DNA of 64,000 bases from Actinomycetota bacterium (GCA_020161845.1 JAIUNK010000012.1:1-64000); one strand, 5' to 3'. Shown: positions 40,875-51,284, numbered from the stretch's first letter. The notes: generated by a model not told the origin, from the sequence alone. Numbers and translations: made by a program.

Positions 40875-41375
40875 TTGACTGAGCAGGACGGCAGGGCCCG
40901 GGCGATCCGCCCGGGCCCTGCCGCGTTCGTCCGTCCGCTGGCCGGTGCGTCGTTGGTGGTGGCGCAGGTGGCGCTCGTCATGGGGGCCGCCGGATGCGGG
41001 TCGCCGAACCTGGGCCGTACGCCGGGATCGCCGGCGGGAGCCCGTACGTCGTCGCCCGCCGGGCCCACGACGTACCCGCCCCTGGTCGCAGACGCGTCCT
41101 GGACGACCCGGGAGGGGGAGCGGGCGTTGGTGGTGCGGCCCACGGCGTACCTGCGCGAGCACACCCGCACCGAGGTCGCCGACGAGGCGTGGCGGCGGGT
41201 CGTGGCGGCCGTGCCCGCGGCGGACAGCCCGGGGATGCGGCACCAATTCGTCTGTCACGTGCAGTTCGCCGCGTCCAAGGACGCCTGGTATCTGGAGCCG
41301 GCGCGGCCCGACGTCGGGTACGCCCGCACGGTCGCCGCGGGCTGCAATCCGGGTTCCCCCCGCGACGTAGGCTGA
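40875..41375 (+). CDS. DUF2599-like secreted lipoprotein, 166 aa
   Basis: Function unknown. A TTG at 40875 gives a basic n-region (TEQDGRARAIR), a hydrophobic run (PLAGASLVVAQVALVMGAAG) and a lipobox-like AAGC. The C-terminal half carries DUF2599-like marks: ADASWTTREGERALVVRPT, ADEAWRRVVAAVP, the HQFVCHVQFAASKDAWYLEP segment and a final CNPGSP. Later in-frame starts (40953, 40956, 40980) would avoid the tuf terminator, which spans codons 5-17, but would truncate the signal peptide. The start is therefore uncertain while the coding call is fair. It lies between the str and S10 operons, outside both in function. Confidence 0.68.
   Translation: MTEQDGRARAIRPGPAAFVRPLAGASLVVAQVALVMGAAGCGSPNLGRTPGSPAGARTSSPAGPTTYPPLVADASWTTREGERALVVRPTAYLREHTRTEVADEAWRRVVAAVPAADSPGMRHQFVCHVQFAASKDAWYLEPARPDVGYARTVAAGCNPGSPRDVG
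40889..40923 (+). terminator. str operon terminator (perfect palindrome)
   Basis: CGGCAGGGCCCGGGCG (40889-40904) and its exact complement (40908-40923) flank a 3-nt loop, 35 nt after the tuf stop. It is the strongest hairpin in the window. The DUF2599 gene's most likely start (40875) lies upstream of it, so the hairpin falls within that gene's first codons. Confidence 0.85.
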
Positions 41376-41414
41376 GCCGCGAAGGGCTGAGGGACCGGCG
41401 AAGGGAACACGCGC

Positions 41415-43445
41415 GTGCGCATCGGCATGGTGACCCAGTGGTACGACCCCGAGGGCGGCTCGGCGATGACCTTCGGTGTGATCGCCCGGGCGCTGCACGC
41501 CCTCGGACACGAGGTGGACGTGCTGACGGGCTTCCCGAACTACCCCAGCGGGCGCCTGGCCGACGGCTACCGGATGCGGCCCTACCAGCGCGAGGTCCGG
41601 GACGGCATCACCGTGCACCGGGCCCCGCTGTATCTGAGCCATGACGCCCATGCCGTCCGGCGGGCGGGCAACTACCTCTCGTTCGGCGCCAGCGCGGCGG
41701 CGCTCGCGGTCCGGGCCCTGGGCCGCTGCGATGCGGTGCTCGTCGTCCCGTCGCCGCCGTTCACGGCCGGTGCCGCGGTCGTGCTCAAGGCGTTGCGCGG
41801 CATCCCGTTCGGGCTGCAGATCCAGGACCTGTGGCCGCAGTCGGTGACCGCCAGCGGGATGCTCTCCGGTGGCACCGTGGGCCGCGTCGAGGCGGGGCTG
41901 CACGCCATGATGGACCGTCTCTACGGGGCTGCGGACTTCATCGCCGTCACCTCGCCCGGGATGGCCGAGGTGATCGCGGCGCGCGGGGTGCCGCGGGACA
42001 AGCTCACCTTCGTCTCGAACTGGGCCAACGAGGCGGTCTTCCGGCCGGTTGCCCAGCCGGCCGAGCTCGGGCTGCCACCGCGGCGGCCGTTCACCGTGAT
42101 GTATGCCGGCGCGATGGGCGAGGTGCAGGGCCTCGACGTCGTGCTGGGCGCGGCCGAGCTGCTGCGCGATCGGGGCGACATCGGCTTCCTGCTGGTCGGC
42201 GGGGGAGTCGCCAAGGGCGGGCTGGAGCAGGAGGTGAGCCGTCGCGGGCTGGCCAATGTCACCTTCGCCGCGGCTCAGCCGGCGCCGCGGATGGGGGACG
42301 TCCTGGCCAGCGCGCAGGTGCAGCTCATCAGCCTGGCCGACCTCCCGGTGTTCGCCAGCACGCTGCCCAGCAAGCTGCCGGCGACCCTGGCCGCGGGACG
42401 GCCGATCATCGGGGCCGTGGCCGGGGACGCCGGCCGGCTCATCGCGGCGTCCGGGGCGGGCTGGGTGGTTCCCCCGGCCGACGCCCGCGCCCTCGCCGAC
42501 GCGGTGCTGGCCGCTGCTGCGCTGCCCCCCGCCGAGCTGGCGGCCCGCGGCCAGGCGGGCCGGTCCTATTACGAGCGGGAGCTCTCCGAGCGGGTGGGTG
42601 CGGCCCGCCTCGCGGACCTCTTGCAGGCCGCGGCGGACCAGGCCCGGGACCGTTCGTCGTCGTCCCGCACATCCCACGGTATGACGGGACGCGCGCTGGG
42701 CGGGTCGCCCGCCGCGGGGGCGGGGTCCGGCGCCGATCCTGGCGCGGAGGCGGCCCGGGTGGACCGGGTGTACGGCGAGCGACGCTACGACACCGACCTG
42801 GCGTACGCCGACGTCAATCCCGTCTACCTGCAGCGGGTGCAGAGCATGGAAACCGCCACCCTGGCCGCGCTGCGGGAGGCCGGGCTGTGGGACCGGCTCG
42901 GCGACCTCGACATCCTGGACTACGGCTGCGGGAACGGCCGCTGGCTGGGCCGGTGGCTCGCGTGGGGGGCGAGCCCGGGGCGGCTGCACGGCGTCGACAT
43001 CCGGCCCGGCGCGATCGAGCTGGCCCGCGGGACGTTCCCGCACTGCGACCTGCGCGTCCTGGAGTCCGACGGGGCGGTGCCGCAGCCGGACGCGAGCATG
43101 GACGTCGTGGTGGCCAACCTCGTCTTCTCCTCGATTCTCGACGACGGGATCAGGGCCGCCGCGGCGGCGGAGATCGAGCGCGTGCTGCGGCCCGGCGGGG
43201 TGTTCCTGTCCTGCGACTTCGCGGTCGACAACCCGAGCAATCCCGACGTCCGGGCGCTGCGGGTCGGCGAGGCCACGGCCCTGTTCGGTGGTTGCGAGCT
43301 GACCGCGCAGCGGCGCCTCATCCTGGCGCCGCCCCTGGCCCGGGCGATCATCCCCCGCTCGTGGGGGGCGGCCGACCTGCTGGAGCGGCTGGCCCCACCG
43401 GCGCGGACCCATCGGCTGCTGACGTTGCGCCGCCGCGCGGAGTGA
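41415..43445 (+). CDS. Glycosyltransferase (GT4)-SAM methyltransferase fusion, 676 aa
   Basis: Probably makes and methylates a sugar in a surface polysaccharide. Residues 1 to about 415 form a GT-B glycosyltransferase of the WcaI/WbuB kind: [51 protein letters not shown] and the donor site [21 protein letters not shown] Ser/Gly/Ala linker (about 415-445) leads to a class I methyltransferase with motif [14 protein letters not shown] (Asp502 onward), [15 protein letters not shown]-type motif II and [16 protein letters not shown]. The frame is continuous. GTG at 41415 has AAGGGAAC upstream. Such proteins are normally separate neighbours in capsule clusters; here they are joined and isolated between tuf and rpsJ. 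Confidence 0.85.
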   Translation: MRIGMVTQWYDPEGGSAMTFGVIARALHALGHEVDVLTGFPNYPSGRLADGYRMRPYQREVRDGITVHRAPLYLSHDAHAVRRAGNYLSFGASAAALAVRALGRCDAVLVVPSPPFTAGAAVVLKALRGIPFGLQIQDLWPQSVTASGMLSGGTVGRVEAGLHAMMDRLYGAADFIAVTSPGMAEVIAARGVPRDKLTFVSNWANEAVFRPVAQPAELGLPPRRPFTVMYAGAMGEVQGLDVVLGAAELLRDRGDIGFLLVGGGVAKGGLEQEVSRRGLANVTFAAAQPAPRMGDVLASAQVQLISLADLPVFASTLPSKLPATLAAGRPIIGAVAGDAGRLIAASGAGWVVPPADARALADAVLAAAALPPAELAARGQAGRSYYERELSERVGAARLADLLQAAADQARDRSSSSRTSHGMTGRALGGSPAAGAGSGADPGAEAARVDRVYGERRYDTDLAYADVNPVYLQRVQSMETATLAALREAGLWDRLGDLDILDYGCGNGRWLGRWLAWGASPGRLHGVDIRPGAIELARGTFPHCDLRVLESDGAVPQPDASMDVVVANLVFSSILDDGIRAAAAAEIERVLRPGGVFLSCDFAVDNPSNPDVRALRVGEATALFGGCELTAQRRLILAPPLARAIIPRSWGAADLLERLAPPARTHRLLTLRRRAE

Positions 43446-43529
43446 GGTCCACGCGGGGCCAGTTCGCCGGACCGGGGCCGGATCCAGCCTGACTGGGCGG
43501 GCGCCGAAAGCGGGGCGGCCATGGGCGAT

Positions 43530-43559
43530 TTGGAGCAGCTGGGACCGGTGTGGAACTAT
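43530..43559 (+). promoter_or_regulatory. S10 operon promoter
   Basis: TTGGAG (43530-43535, inside GATTTGGAG), an 18-bp spacer and AACTAT (43554-43559). The -10 is imperfect. The 397-bp gap before rpsJ otherwise holds a leader of about 275 nt that could carry autoregulatory structure; I see no gene in it and no clear terminator after the fusion gene. Confidence 0.65.
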
Positions 43560-43842
43560 GGACCGGTTGCTTGACGCGCGACGTGGGCCGATGCCCTCGA
43601 CGCCGTCCCTCGAACAGAGGTTACTAGCGCCACGAAGGTCGGCTCAGGTCGAATTCGTGGGTCTGGGCCGGGGCGAGGGAAGCTCAGGCCCGGGACCCAC
43701 CGGATCATGCCGCACACACGGGAAGCTCGCTTCCAACGTGCGCGGATTCCCGGCGGAAGGGCGACACGCCCGACCGCGGGGGTCGGCGAGACCCGGAAGC
43801 GGAACAACGAAGCGGAACGACGAGAGAGAGTCTGACGAAGCG

Positions 43843-44151
43843 ATGGCGGGACAGAAGATCCGCATCCGGCTGAAGTCGTATGACCACGAGGTCATCGACA
43901 GCTCGGCGCGCAAGATTGTCGACACGGTGACCCGCGCCGGCGCCACCGTAGTGGGCCCGGTGCCGCTGCCGACGGAGAAGAACGTCTTCGTCGTGATCCG
44001 GTCGCCGCACAAATACAAGGACAGCCGTGAGCACTTCGAGATGCGCACGCACAAGCGGTTGATCGACATCGTCGATCCGACGCCCAAGGCCGTCGACTCG
44101 CTGATGCGTCTCGACCTGCCGGCCGACGTCAACATCGAGATCAAGCTCTGA
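43843..44151 (+). CDS. rpsJ: 30S ribosomal protein S10, 102 aa
   Basis: uS10 is part of the 30S head and also the NusE antitermination partner. [20 protein letters not shown] and the loop [20 protein letters not shown] through [20 protein letters not shown] are complete. ATG at 43843 is chosen; the longer frame from 43558 runs through leader sequence. It begins the S10 operon. Confidence 0.98.
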   Translation: MAGQKIRIRLKSYDHEVIDSSARKIVDTVTRAGATVVGPVPLPTEKNVFVVIRSPHKYKDSREHFEMRTHKRLIDIVDPTPKAVDSLMRLDLPADVNIEIKL

Positions 44152-44162
44152 GGACGCACCCC

Positions 44163-44831
44163 ATGACTACACAGCCAATGGAGCGCACCGGGCGGGTCGT
44201 GACCGGAGTGCTCGGCGAAAAGCTCGGCATGACCCAGGTCTGGGACGCCGACAACCGCCTCGTGCCGGTGACCGTCATCAAGGCCGGTCCCTGCGTCGTC
44301 ACCCAGGTCCGCACCCCCGAGACCGACGGCTATGCGGCCGTCCAGTTGGGCTTCGGTGCCATCGACCCCCGCAAGGTGAACAAGCCCGAATCGGGGCACT
44401 TCGCCAGGGCCGGGGTCACCCCGCGCCGCTATCTGGTCGAGATCCGCACTCCCAACGCCGGCGAATACACCCCCGGCCAGGAACTGACCGTGGAGGCCTT
44501 CGAGGCCGGCGCCAAGGTCGACGTTTCCGGCACCACCAAGGGCAAGGGCTTCGCGGGCGTCATGAAGCGGCACGGCTTCCATGGCGTCGGCGCCAGCCAC
44601 GGTGCGCACCGCAACCACCGCAAGCCCGGCTCGATCGGCGCCTGCGCCACCCCGTCCCGGGTCTTCAAGGGCCAGCGGATGGCCGGCCGGATGGGCGGTG
44701 TCCGCCAGACCACGCAGAACCTCACGATCCACGCCGTGGACGCCGAGAAGGGCCTGCTGCTCGTCAAGGGCGCCGTGCCCGGCCCCCGCGGCGGCATCGT
44801 CCTCGTCCGTACGGCTGCCAAGGGAGCCTGA
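44163..44831 (+). CDS. rplC: 50S ribosomal protein L3, 222 aa
   Basis: uL3 reaches the peptidyl-transferase centre. [20 protein letters not shown], the [20 protein letters not shown] loop and [19 protein letters not shown] are conserved. ATG at 44163 has GAGGA 8 nt upstream; an internal ATG five codons on has no such site. Eleven bases separate it from rpsJ. Confidence 0.98.
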   Translation: MTTQPMERTGRVVTGVLGEKLGMTQVWDADNRLVPVTVIKAGPCVVTQVRTPETDGYAAVQLGFGAIDPRKVNKPESGHFARAGVTPRRYLVEIRTPNAGEYTPGQELTVEAFEAGAKVDVSGTTKGKGFAGVMKRHGFHGVGASHGAHRNHRKPGSIGACATPSRVFKGQRMAGRMGGVRQTTQNLTIHAVDAEKGLLLVKGAVPGPRGGIVLVRTAAKGA

Positions 44832-44835
44832 CGCC

Positions 44836-45510
44836 ATGACGACCATCGACATCCTCGACGCAACGGGCGCCAAGGGCGGCTCGATCGAGCTGCCGGCCGA
44901 CCTGTTCGACGTTCAGACCAATGTGCCGCTGATCCACCAGGTGGTCGTGGCTCAGCTCGCGGCCGCCCGCCAGGGCACCCACGCCACCAAGACCCGCGGC
45001 GCTGTCCGCGGCGGTGGCAAGAAGCCCTACCGGCAGAAGGGCACCGGCCGGGCCCGGCAGGGCTCGACCCGCGCGCCGCAGTTCACCGGTGGTGGCACCG
45101 TGCACGGCCCGCAGCCTCGGGACTACGCCCAGCGGACCCCGAAGAAGATGAAGGCCGCCGCGCTGCGCGGCGCCCTGTCCGACCGGGCCCGGCACGGCCG
45201 GATCCACTGCGTGACCGAGTTCGTCGCGGGCGAGAAGGCCTCGACGAAGGCCGCGGCCGGGCTGCTGGCCAAGGTCAGCGACCGGCGCAATCTGCTGGTC
45301 GTCGTCGACCGCGCGCAGCAGCAGCAGCTGCTTTCGCTGCGCAATATCGCCGCCGTGCACACCTTGATGGCGGACCAGCTCAACACGTACGACGTGCTGT
45401 GCGCCGACGACATCGTGTTCTCCGAGGCGGCGCTGCGCGCGTTCATCGCCGGTCGGGCCGGTAGCGCCGGCACCACCGCCGCCTCGCCCGCCGAGGAGGT
45501 CAGCAAGTGA
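44836..45510 (+). CDS. rplD: 50S ribosomal protein L4, 224 aa
   Basis: uL4 lines the exit tunnel and in enterobacteria represses the S10 operon. The tunnel loop reads [20 protein letters not shown], with [19 protein letters not shown] after it. ATG at 44836 begins 4 nt after the rplC stop. The stop overlaps the rplW GTG (GTGA). The C-terminal 15 residues are a variable Ala/Ser/Glu tail. Confidence 0.97.
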   Translation: MTTIDILDATGAKGGSIELPADLFDVQTNVPLIHQVVVAQLAAARQGTHATKTRGAVRGGGKKPYRQKGTGRARQGSTRAPQFTGGGTVHGPQPRDYAQRTPKKMKAAALRGALSDRARHGRIHCVTEFVAGEKASTKAAAGLLAKVSDRRNLLVVVDRAQQQQLLSLRNIAAVHTLMADQLNTYDVLCADDIVFSEAALRAFIAGRAGSAGTTAASPAEEVSK

Positions 45511-45812
45511 GCAGCACCCTGGGCAAGGACCCGCACGACATCCTGATCGCGCCGGTCGTTTCCGAGAAGTCCTACGGGCTGATGGACGAGGGCAAATACA
45601 CCTTCATCGTCGACCCTCGCGCGAACAAGACCGAGATCAAGATCGCCGTCGAGCGCATCTTCAACGTCAAGGTCGCCGCGGTCAACACGCTGAACCGGCA
45701 GGGCAAGGCCCGACGTAACCGGTTCGGCATGGGGCGCCGTAAGGACACCAAGCGAGCGATCGTCACGCTGAAGGAAGGCGCGATCGACATCTTCGGCACG
45801 GCGCGCGCCTGA
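45507..45812 (+). CDS. rplW: 50S ribosomal protein L23, 101 aa
   Basis: uL23 is the docking site for trigger factor and SRP at the tunnel exit. The start [20 protein letters not shown] and the RNA-contacting loop [20 protein letters not shown] are typical. GTG at 45507 overlaps rplD by 4 nt. rplB follows after 31 bp. Confidence 0.98.
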   Translation: MSSTLGKDPHDILIAPVVSEKSYGLMDEGKYTFIVDPRANKTEIKIAVERIFNVKVAAVNTLNRQGKARRNRFGMGRRKDTKRAIVTLKEGAIDIFGTARA

Positions 45813-45843
45813 ACCGGCGAGGACGAGGACGACAGGACGAGAC

Positions 45844-46680
45844 ATGGGTATCCGCAAGTACAAGCCGACAACGCCGGGCCGGCGCGGCGCGAGCGTGGCC
45901 GACTTTGTCGAGATCACGCGCTCGACGCCGGAGAAGTCTCTGGTTCGGCCGCTCGCCAAGACCGGTGGCCGCAACAACCAGGGCCGCATCACCACCCGCC
46001 ACATCGGCGGTGGGCACAAGCGTGCCTACCGGGTGATCGACTTCCGCCGCCACGACAAGGACGGCGTGCCGGCGAAGGTCGCGCACATCGAATACGACCC
46101 GAACCGCACGGCGCGGATCGCACTGTTGCACTACGCCGACGGCGAGAAGCGTTACATCCTCGCGCCGAACCGGCTCTCGCAGGGCGACCGCATCGAGAAC
46201 GGCCCGGGCGCCGACATCAAGCCGGGGAACAACCTGCCGCTGCGCAACATCCCGGTCGGCACGGTGATCCACGCCATCGAGCTGCGGCCCGGCGGCGGGG
46301 CGAAGATCGCCCGCTCGGCCGGCGCCCGCGTGCAGCTGGTCGCCAAGGACGGTCCGTACGCCCAGCTGCGGATGCCCTCGGGCGAGATCCGCAATGTCGA
46401 CGTCCGGTGTCGTGCCACGGTCGGCGAGGTCGGCAACGCCGAGCAGAGCAACATCAACTGGGGTAAGGCCGGCCGGATGCGGTGGAAGGGCAAGCGCCCG
46501 ACCGTGCGTGGCGTCGTCATGAACCCGGTCGACCACCCGCACGGTGGTGGTGAGGGTCGCACCTCCGGTGGCCGCAACCCGGTGAGCCCCTGGGGCCAGC
46601 CCGAGGGTCGCACGCGGCATGCCAAGAAGGAAAGCGACAAGCTCATCGTCCGCCGTCGTCGCACCGGCAAGAAGCGCTGA
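45844..46680 (+). CDS. rplB: 50S ribosomal protein L2, 278 aa
   Basis: uL2 is needed for subunit association and peptidyl transfer. [40 protein letters not shown] and the functional C-terminal [20 protein letters not shown] with [20 protein letters not shown] are intact, including the essential His of the HPHGGGEG loop. ATG at 45844 has GGACGA-type purines upstream; the gap to rpsS is 15 nt. Confidence 0.98.
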   Translation: MGIRKYKPTTPGRRGASVADFVEITRSTPEKSLVRPLAKTGGRNNQGRITTRHIGGGHKRAYRVIDFRRHDKDGVPAKVAHIEYDPNRTARIALLHYADGEKRYILAPNRLSQGDRIENGPGADIKPGNNLPLRNIPVGTVIHAIELRPGGGAKIARSAGARVQLVAKDGPYAQLRMPSGEIRNVDVRCRATVGEVGNAEQSNINWGKAGRMRWKGKRPTVRGVVMNPVDHPHGGGEGRTSGGRNPVSPWGQPEGRTRHAKKESDKLIVRRRRTGKKR

Positions 46681-46695
46681 TAGGAGCCTGGAAAC

Positions 46696-46977
46696 ATGCC
46701 GCGTAGCCTGAAGAAGGGCCCCTTCATCGACGGCCACCTGCAAAAGAAGGTGGATGTCGCGAACGAGGCCAACAGCAAGAACGTCATCAAGACCTGGTCG
46801 CGTCGGTCGGTCATCGCCCCCGACTTCCTGGGTCACACGTTCGCCGTCCACGACGGCCGCAAGCACGTCCCGGTGTTCGTCACCGAGTCGATGGTCGGCC
46901 ACAAGCTCGGCGAGTTCGCCCCGACCCGCACGTTCAAGGGTCACGTGAAGGACGACAAGAAGGGTCGGCGTCGCTGA
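46696..46977 (+). CDS. rpsS: 30S ribosomal protein S19, 93 aa
   Basis: uS19 sits in the 30S head. [20 protein letters not shown], then [20 protein letters not shown] and [18 protein letters not shown] are diagnostic. Its stop shares one base with the rplV start (TGATG), the first of five such overlaps in a row. Confidence 0.98.
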   Translation: MPRSLKKGPFIDGHLQKKVDVANEANSKNVIKTWSRRSVIAPDFLGHTFAVHDGRKHVPVFVTESMVGHKLGEFAPTRTFKGHVKDDKKGRRR

Positions 46978-47378
46978 TGGCTATTCCGACCGAGATCAAG
47001 GACGCCGCCATGCAGGGCAAGGCGCAGGCGCGCAACGTGCGCCTCACGCCCATGAAGGCCCGCCGCGTCGTGGAGCTCATCCGCGGCAAGCGCGCGACCG
47101 ACGCGCTCGCGGTGCTGCAGTTCGCGCCCCAGTCCGCCAGTGAGCCGGTGCGCAAGTGCCTGGCCTCGGCGATCGCCAACGCGCGCTTCCTCGCCGACAA
47201 GACGAACGAGGCGTTCGACGAGCGAGAGCTCGTGGTGAGCACGGCGTACGTCGACGAGGGTCCCACGATGAAGCGTTTCCAACCGCGGGCGCAGGGCCGG
47301 GCCTACCGGATCAACAAGCGCACCTGCCACATCACGCTCGTCGTGAGCCAGCCGGAGAAGAAGGGAAGTGCCCGCTGA
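46977..47378 (+). CDS. rplV: 50S ribosomal protein L22, 133 aa
   Basis: uL22 lines the exit tunnel; its hairpin is the macrolide-related loop. [20 protein letters not shown] and the [20 protein letters not shown] hairpin, followed by [17 protein letters not shown], are standard. One-base overlaps occur with rpsS and rpsC. Confidence 0.98.
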   Translation: MAIPTEIKDAAMQGKAQARNVRLTPMKARRVVELIRGKRATDALAVLQFAPQSASEPVRKCLASAIANARFLADKTNEAFDERELVVSTAYVDEGPTMKRFQPRAQGRAYRINKRTCHITLVVSQPEKKGSAR

Positions 47379-48217
47379 TGGGGCAGAAGGTCAACCCGCA
47401 CGGCTTCCGCCTGGGCATCACCACCGAGCACAAGAGCCGGTGGTTCGCCGACTCGACCAAGGACGGCCAGCGCTACCGCGACTACGTCAAGGAGGACGTG
47501 GCGATCCGCAAGCTCATGTCCACGGGCATGGAGCGCGCCGGGATCAGCCGCGTCGAGATCGAGCGCACCCGCGACCGGGTCCGCGTCGACATCCACACCG
47601 CACGCCCGGGCATCGTCATCGGCCGCCGCGGTGCGGAGGCCGACCGGATCCGCAGCGAGCTGGAGAAGCTCACCGGCAAGCAGGTGCAGCTCAACATCCT
47701 CGAGGTGAAGAACCCCGAGATGGACGCCCAGCTCGTCGCGCAGGGCATCGCCGAGCAGCTCTCCGCCCGTGTCTCCTTCCGTCGCGCCATGCGCAAGGGC
47801 ATGCAGTCCTCGCTGCGGGCCGGCGCGAAGGGCATCCGGGTGCAGTGCTCCGGTCGCCTGGGCGGCGCCGAGATGAGCCGCTCCGAGTTCTACCGCGAGG
47901 GCCGGGTGCCGCTGCACACGCTGCGCGCGCAGATCGACTACGGCTTCTACGAGGCCAAGACGACGTTCGGCCGGATCGGTGTGAAGGTCTGGATCTACAA
48001 GGGCGACATGACCGCCCGTGAGCTGGCGGCGCAGCAGGCCGCGGCCCCGGGCCGGCCGGCCCGTGGCCCGCGCGGCGAGCGTGGCGACCGGCCCGCTCGC
48101 GGCCGCCGTCCCGGTGGCGACCGTGCGCCGCGGACCGAGTCCGCTGATGCGGCTGTCGCGGGTGCCGAGCAGGCCCCGGCCACCGTCGCCGCCGGCAGCG
48201 AGGGAGAGCAGTCCTGA
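47378..48217 (+). CDS. rpsC: 30S ribosomal protein S3, 279 aa
   Basis: uS3 forms part of the mRNA entry channel and has helicase activity. [20 protein letters not shown], the KH motif [20 protein letters not shown] and the C-terminal [20 protein letters not shown] are clear. The last 60 or so residues form an Arg/Gly/Ala-rich tail ([20 protein letters not shown]), longer than in E. coli. One-base overlaps with rplV and rplP. Confidence 0.98.
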   Translation: MGQKVNPHGFRLGITTEHKSRWFADSTKDGQRYRDYVKEDVAIRKLMSTGMERAGISRVEIERTRDRVRVDIHTARPGIVIGRRGAEADRIRSELEKLTGKQVQLNILEVKNPEMDAQLVAQGIAEQLSARVSFRRAMRKGMQSSLRAGAKGIRVQCSGRLGGAEMSRSEFYREGRVPLHTLRAQIDYGFYEAKTTFGRIGVKVWIYKGDMTARELAAQQAAAPGRPARGPRGERGDRPARGRRPGGDRAPRTESADAAVAGAEQAPATVAAGSEGEQS

Positions 48218-48636
48218 TGTTGATTCCGCGTCGAGTCAAGCACCGCAAGCAGCACCACCCGGACCGCCACGGCAAGGCCAAGGGCGGCACGACGATCGCG
48301 TTCGGCGAGTACGGCATTCAGGCCATGGAGCCGGCGTACGTCACCAACCGGCAGATCGAGTCGGCCCGTATCGCCATGACCCGCTACATCAAGCGTGGCG
48401 GAAAGGTCTGGATCAACATCTACCCGGACCGGCCGCTGACCAAGAAGCCGGCGGAAACCCGGATGGGTTCCGGCAAGGGCTCCCCGGAGTGGTGGATCGC
48501 CAACATCAAGCCGGGTCGCGTGATGTTCGAATTGTCCGGGGTCTCGGAGGAGACCGCGCGCGAGGCGATGCGCCTGGCGATGCACAAGCTCCCGATGAAG
48601 TGCCGTTTCGTGCGGCGTGAAGGTGGTGACCTCTGA
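48217..48636 (+). CDS. rplP: 50S ribosomal protein L16, 139 aa
   Basis: uL16 helps position A-site t[43 protein letters not shown] and [20 protein letters not shown] are diagnostic, including the Arg loop next to the peptidyl-transferase centre. One-base overlaps with rpsC and rpmC. Confidence 0.98.
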   Translation: MLIPRRVKHRKQHHPDRHGKAKGGTTIAFGEYGIQAMEPAYVTNRQIESARIAMTRYIKRGGKVWINIYPDRPLTKKPAETRMGSGKGSPEWWIANIKPGRVMFELSGVSEETAREAMRLAMHKLPMKCRFVRREGGDL

Positions 48637-48863
48637 TGGCGGTCGGTAGCAAGGACCTGGCGCCGGACAAGCTCCGGGAGCTGTCCGAGGACAAGCTCGT
48701 GGACGAGCTGCGCAAGGCCAAGGAGGAACTCTTCAACCTTCGGTTCCAGTCGGCCACCGGGCAGCTGGAAAACCACGGTCGGCTGCGCGCCGTTCGCCGG
48801 GACATCGCCCGGATCTACACGATCATGCGCGAGCGTGAGCTGAACATCGGAGGGGCCCAGTAA
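48636..48863 (+). CDS. rpmC: 50S ribosomal protein L29, 75 aa
   Basis: uL29 lies at the tunnel exit next to L23. The two-helix core is [31 protein letters not shown] with [18 protein letters not shown] short hydrophilic N-terminus precedes it. One-base overlaps with rplP (TGATG) and rpsQ (TAATG). Confidence 0.96.
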   Translation: MAVGSKDLAPDKLRELSEDKLVDELRKAKEELFNLRFQSATGQLENHGRLRAVRRDIARIYTIMRERELNIGGAQ

Positions 48864-49138
48864 TGCCGGAGACCACCCAGACGAGTGTGCGCGGGTCGCG
48901 TAAGACCGCGCAGGGTTATGTCGTGTCCGACAAGATGGACAAGACCGTGGTCGTCGAGGTCGAGGACCGCGTCAAGCACGCCCTGTACGGCAAGGTCATC
49001 CGGCGCACCAGCAAGCTCAAGGCGCACGACGAGGCCAACGAGTGCGGCGTCGGCGACCGGGTGCTGCTCATGGAGACCCGGCCGTTGTCCGCCACCAAGC
49101 GGTGGCGGGTCGTCGAGATCCTCGAGCGCGCCAAGTAA
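48863..49138 (+). CDS. rpsQ: 30S ribosomal protein S17, 91 aa
   Basis: uS17 is an OB-fold protein of the 30S body. [20 protein letters not shown] and the loop [20 protein letters not shown] with [17 protein letters not shown] are conserved. It ends the run of one-base overlaps; rplN follows after 132 bp, the largest gap inside this ribosomal cluster before rplO. Confidence 0.98.
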   Translation: MPETTQTSVRGSRKTAQGYVVSDKMDKTVVVEVEDRVKHALYGKVIRRTSKLKAHDEANECGVGDRVLLMETRPLSATKRWRVVEILERAK

Positions 49139-49270
49139 AGTCTTCCGCCGCCCACGGCGTACGGCGTCTGCCCCTGCGCCGCCCGGGAGGCGAAACCCCA
49201 CCATCCGTTCCGCAAGGCTCGGCCCGCCCCGCGGCGGGGCAGAGAACCGGCGCGACGACAGGAGTGAGAA

Positions 49271-49639
49271 GTGATTCAGCAGGAGTCGCGACTGCGCGTC
49301 GCCGACAACACGGGCGCCAAGGAGATCCTGTGCATCCGGGTGCTCGGCGGCTCCGGTCGGCGGTACGCCGGCGTGGGTGACATCATCGTCGCCACCGTCA
49401 AGGACGCCATCCCCGGGGGCAACGTCAAGAAGGGCGACGTCGTCAAGGCGGTCATCGTCCGGACCAAGAAGGAACGCCGTCGCCCCGACGGGTCGTACAT
49501 CAAGTTCGACGAGAACGCCGCCGTCATCCTCAAGAACGACGGCGACCCGCGCGGCACCCGCATCTTCGGGCCGGTGGGTCGAGAACTGCGCGAGAAGAAG
49601 TTCATGAAGATCATCTCCCTCGCGCCGGAGGTGTTGTGA
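49271..49639 (+). CDS. rplN: 50S ribosomal protein L14, 122 aa
   Basis: uL14 is at the subunit interface. [20 protein letters not shown] and [20 protein letters not shown], with [20 protein letters not shown] at the end, are standard. GTG at 49271 has GGAGTGAG upstream. The 132-bp gap before it shows no clear promoter; it may hold a spc-operon leader like the S8 target in other bacteria. Confidence 0.98.
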   Translation: MIQQESRLRVADNTGAKEILCIRVLGGSGRRYAGVGDIIVATVKDAIPGGNVKKGDVVKAVIVRTKKERRRPDGSYIKFDENAAVILKNDGDPRGTRIFGPVGRELREKKFMKIISLAPEVL

Positions 49640-49642
49640 GCC

Positions 49643-50008
49643 ATGGCCAAGATGAAGATCAAGAAGGGTGACCTCGTGCAGGTCATCACCGGTCGCAAGC
49701 AGGACAAGGGCGGCGACCGCGGCAAGCAGGGCAAGGTCATCGAGGTCTACCCCGAGACCGGGCGCGTCCTGGTGGAGGGCGTCAACCGGGTGACCAAGCA
49801 CACCAAGGCCGGGCAGAGCTCGCGCGGCTCGCGCACCGGCGGCCTGGTGCACACCGAGGCGCCGATCCACGTGAGCAATGTCGCGATCGTCGACCCCGAG
49901 ACCAAGAAGCCCACCCGGATCAAGACTCGCCTGGAGCAGGTGGAGCGTGACGGGCGCATGAAGACGCAGCGGATCCGCGTGTCGGTGCGCTCCGGGAAGG
50001 ACCTGTGA
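49643..50008 (+). CDS. rplX: 50S ribosomal protein L24, 121 aa
   Basis: uL24 starts 50S assembly. The KOW motif [20 protein letters not shown] and [20 protein letters not shown] are present; a C-terminal part of about 20 residues ([20 protein letters not shown]) matches other actinobacteria. It begins 4 nt after rplN and overlaps rplE by one base. Confidence 0.97.
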   Translation: MAKMKIKKGDLVQVITGRKQDKGGDRGKQGKVIEVYPETGRVLVEGVNRVTKHTKAGQSSRGSRTGGLVHTEAPIHVSNVAIVDPETKKPTRIKTRLEQVERDGRMKTQRIRVSVRSGKDL

Positions 50009-50607
50009 TGAGCACCGCGACGGACAAGAAGGCGGCCGGCGAGACCGCATCGGAGCAGGCCCCCGCGGCCCGGCTCAAGCTGCGTTATCGCGAGGAGATC
50101 AAGCCGGCCCTGCTGGCCGAGTTCTCCTATGGCAACGTCATGCAGGTGCCCGGCGTCACCAAGGTGATCGTCAACATGGGTGTCGGCGAGGCGGCCCGGG
50201 ACAGCAAGCTCATCGAGGGTGCGGTCCGCGATCTGACGGCGATCACCGGGCAGAAGCCGGTCATCACCAAGGCGCGCAAGTCCATCGCCCAGTTCAAGCT
50301 GCGCGAGGGAATGCCGATCGGGTGCCACGCCACGCTGCGCGGGGAGCGCATGTGGGAGTTCCTCGACCGGCTCGTCTCGGTCGCTCTCCCGCGGATCCGT
50401 GACTTCCGAGGGCTCTCGCCCAAGCAGTTCGACGGGCGCGGCAACTACACCTTCGGCCTCAACGAGCAGTCCATGTTCTACGAGATCGACCAGGACCGCA
50501 TCGACCGCGTGCGCGGCATGGACATCACCATCGTCACGACCGCGACGAATGACGACGAGGGCCGCGCCCTGCTGCGCCACCTCGGCTTCCCGTTCAAGGA
50601 GAACTGA
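50008..50607 (+). CDS. rplE: 50S ribosomal protein L5, 199 aa
   Basis: uL5 binds 5S rRNA and P-site t[36 protein letters not shown]-like [20 protein letters not shown] and [20 protein letters not shown] are typical. ATG at 50008 is preferred to the GTG one codon earlier: GGAAGGA lies 6 nt before it and it gives the same TGATG overlap used elsewhere. An N-terminal extension of about 15 residues is variable among actinobacteria. Confidence 0.96.
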   Translation: MSTATDKKAAGETASEQAPAARLKLRYREEIKPALLAEFSYGNVMQVPGVTKVIVNMGVGEAARDSKLIEGAVRDLTAITGQKPVITKARKSIAQFKLREGMPIGCHATLRGERMWEFLDRLVSVALPRIRDFRGLSPKQFDGRGNYTFGLNEQSMFYEIDQDRIDRVRGMDITIVTTATNDDEGRALLRHLGFPFKEN

Positions 50608-50609
50608 CC

Positions 50610-50795
50610 GTGGCCAAGACCGCGCTGATCAACAAGGCCAACGCCAAGCCCAAGTTCAAGGTGCGGGGCTACACCCGCTGCCAGAAGTGTGGGCGTCCCC
50701 ACTCGGTGTACCGGAAATTCGGCTTGTGCCGGGTCTGCCTTCGCGAGATGGCGCACCGCGGCGAGCTGCCCGGCGTCACCAAGAGCAGCTGGTAA
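50610..50795 (+). CDS. rpsN: 30S ribosomal protein S14, zinc type, 61 aa
   Basis: uS14 of the short (type Z) class. Four Cys ligands are Cys24, Cys27, Cys40 and Cys43 in [21 protein letters not shown]. It ends GVTKSSW as in other actinobacteria. GTG at 50610 starts 2 nt after the rplE stop. A zinc-free paralogue, if any, is not in this window. Confidence 0.98.
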   Translation: MAKTALINKANAKPKFKVRGYTRCQKCGRPHSVYRKFGLCRVCLREMAHRGELPGVTKSSW

Positions 50796-50885
50796 CCCCA
50801 CCGACCTCCATCAACGCTTGGAACACCGTAGGTCGCCCCGCACTTCGCGGGGGGAAACCGCGGTGAGAAAGGGCGGAACAGCCCA

Positions 50886-51284
50886 ATGACCATGACCGAC
50901 CCGATCGCGGACATGTTGACCCGGGTGCGCAACGCGAACTCCGCGCACCACGACACCGTGTCCATGCCGTTCTCGAAGCTGAAGTCCAACATCGCGCAGA
51001 TCCTCGTCAAAGAGGGCTACATCGCGGCCTGGCACGTCGAGGACGCCGAGGTGGGCAAGACGCTGACCATCGACCTCAAGTACGGCCCCAACCGGGAGCG
51101 CTCCATCGCCGGCGTCCGCCGCGTGAGCAAGCCCGGCCTGCGGGTCTACGCGAAGTCGACCAATCTGCCGAAGGTGCTCGGAGGCCTGGGCGTGGCGATC
51201 ATCTCCACGTCCTCCGGCCTGTTGACCGACCGCCAGGCGGCGGCCAAGGGTGTGGGCGGGGAAGTCCTCGCCTACGTCTGGTGA
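50886..51284 (+). CDS. rpsH: 30S ribosomal protein S8, 132 aa
   Basis: uS8 binds the central domain of 16S rRNA and in E. coli represses the spc operon. [20 protein letters not shown] and the C-terminal [20 protein letters not shown] are diagnostic. ATG at 50886 is chosen; the next Met two codons on is possible. The 90-nt gap after rpsN shows nothing decisive. Confidence 0.97.
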   Translation: MTMTDPIADMLTRVRNANSAHHDTVSMPFSKLKSNIAQILVKEGYIAAWHVEDAEVGKTLTIDLKYGPNRERSIAGVRRVSKPGLRVYAKSTNLPKVLGGLGVAIISTSSGLLTDRQAAAKGVGGEVLAYVW

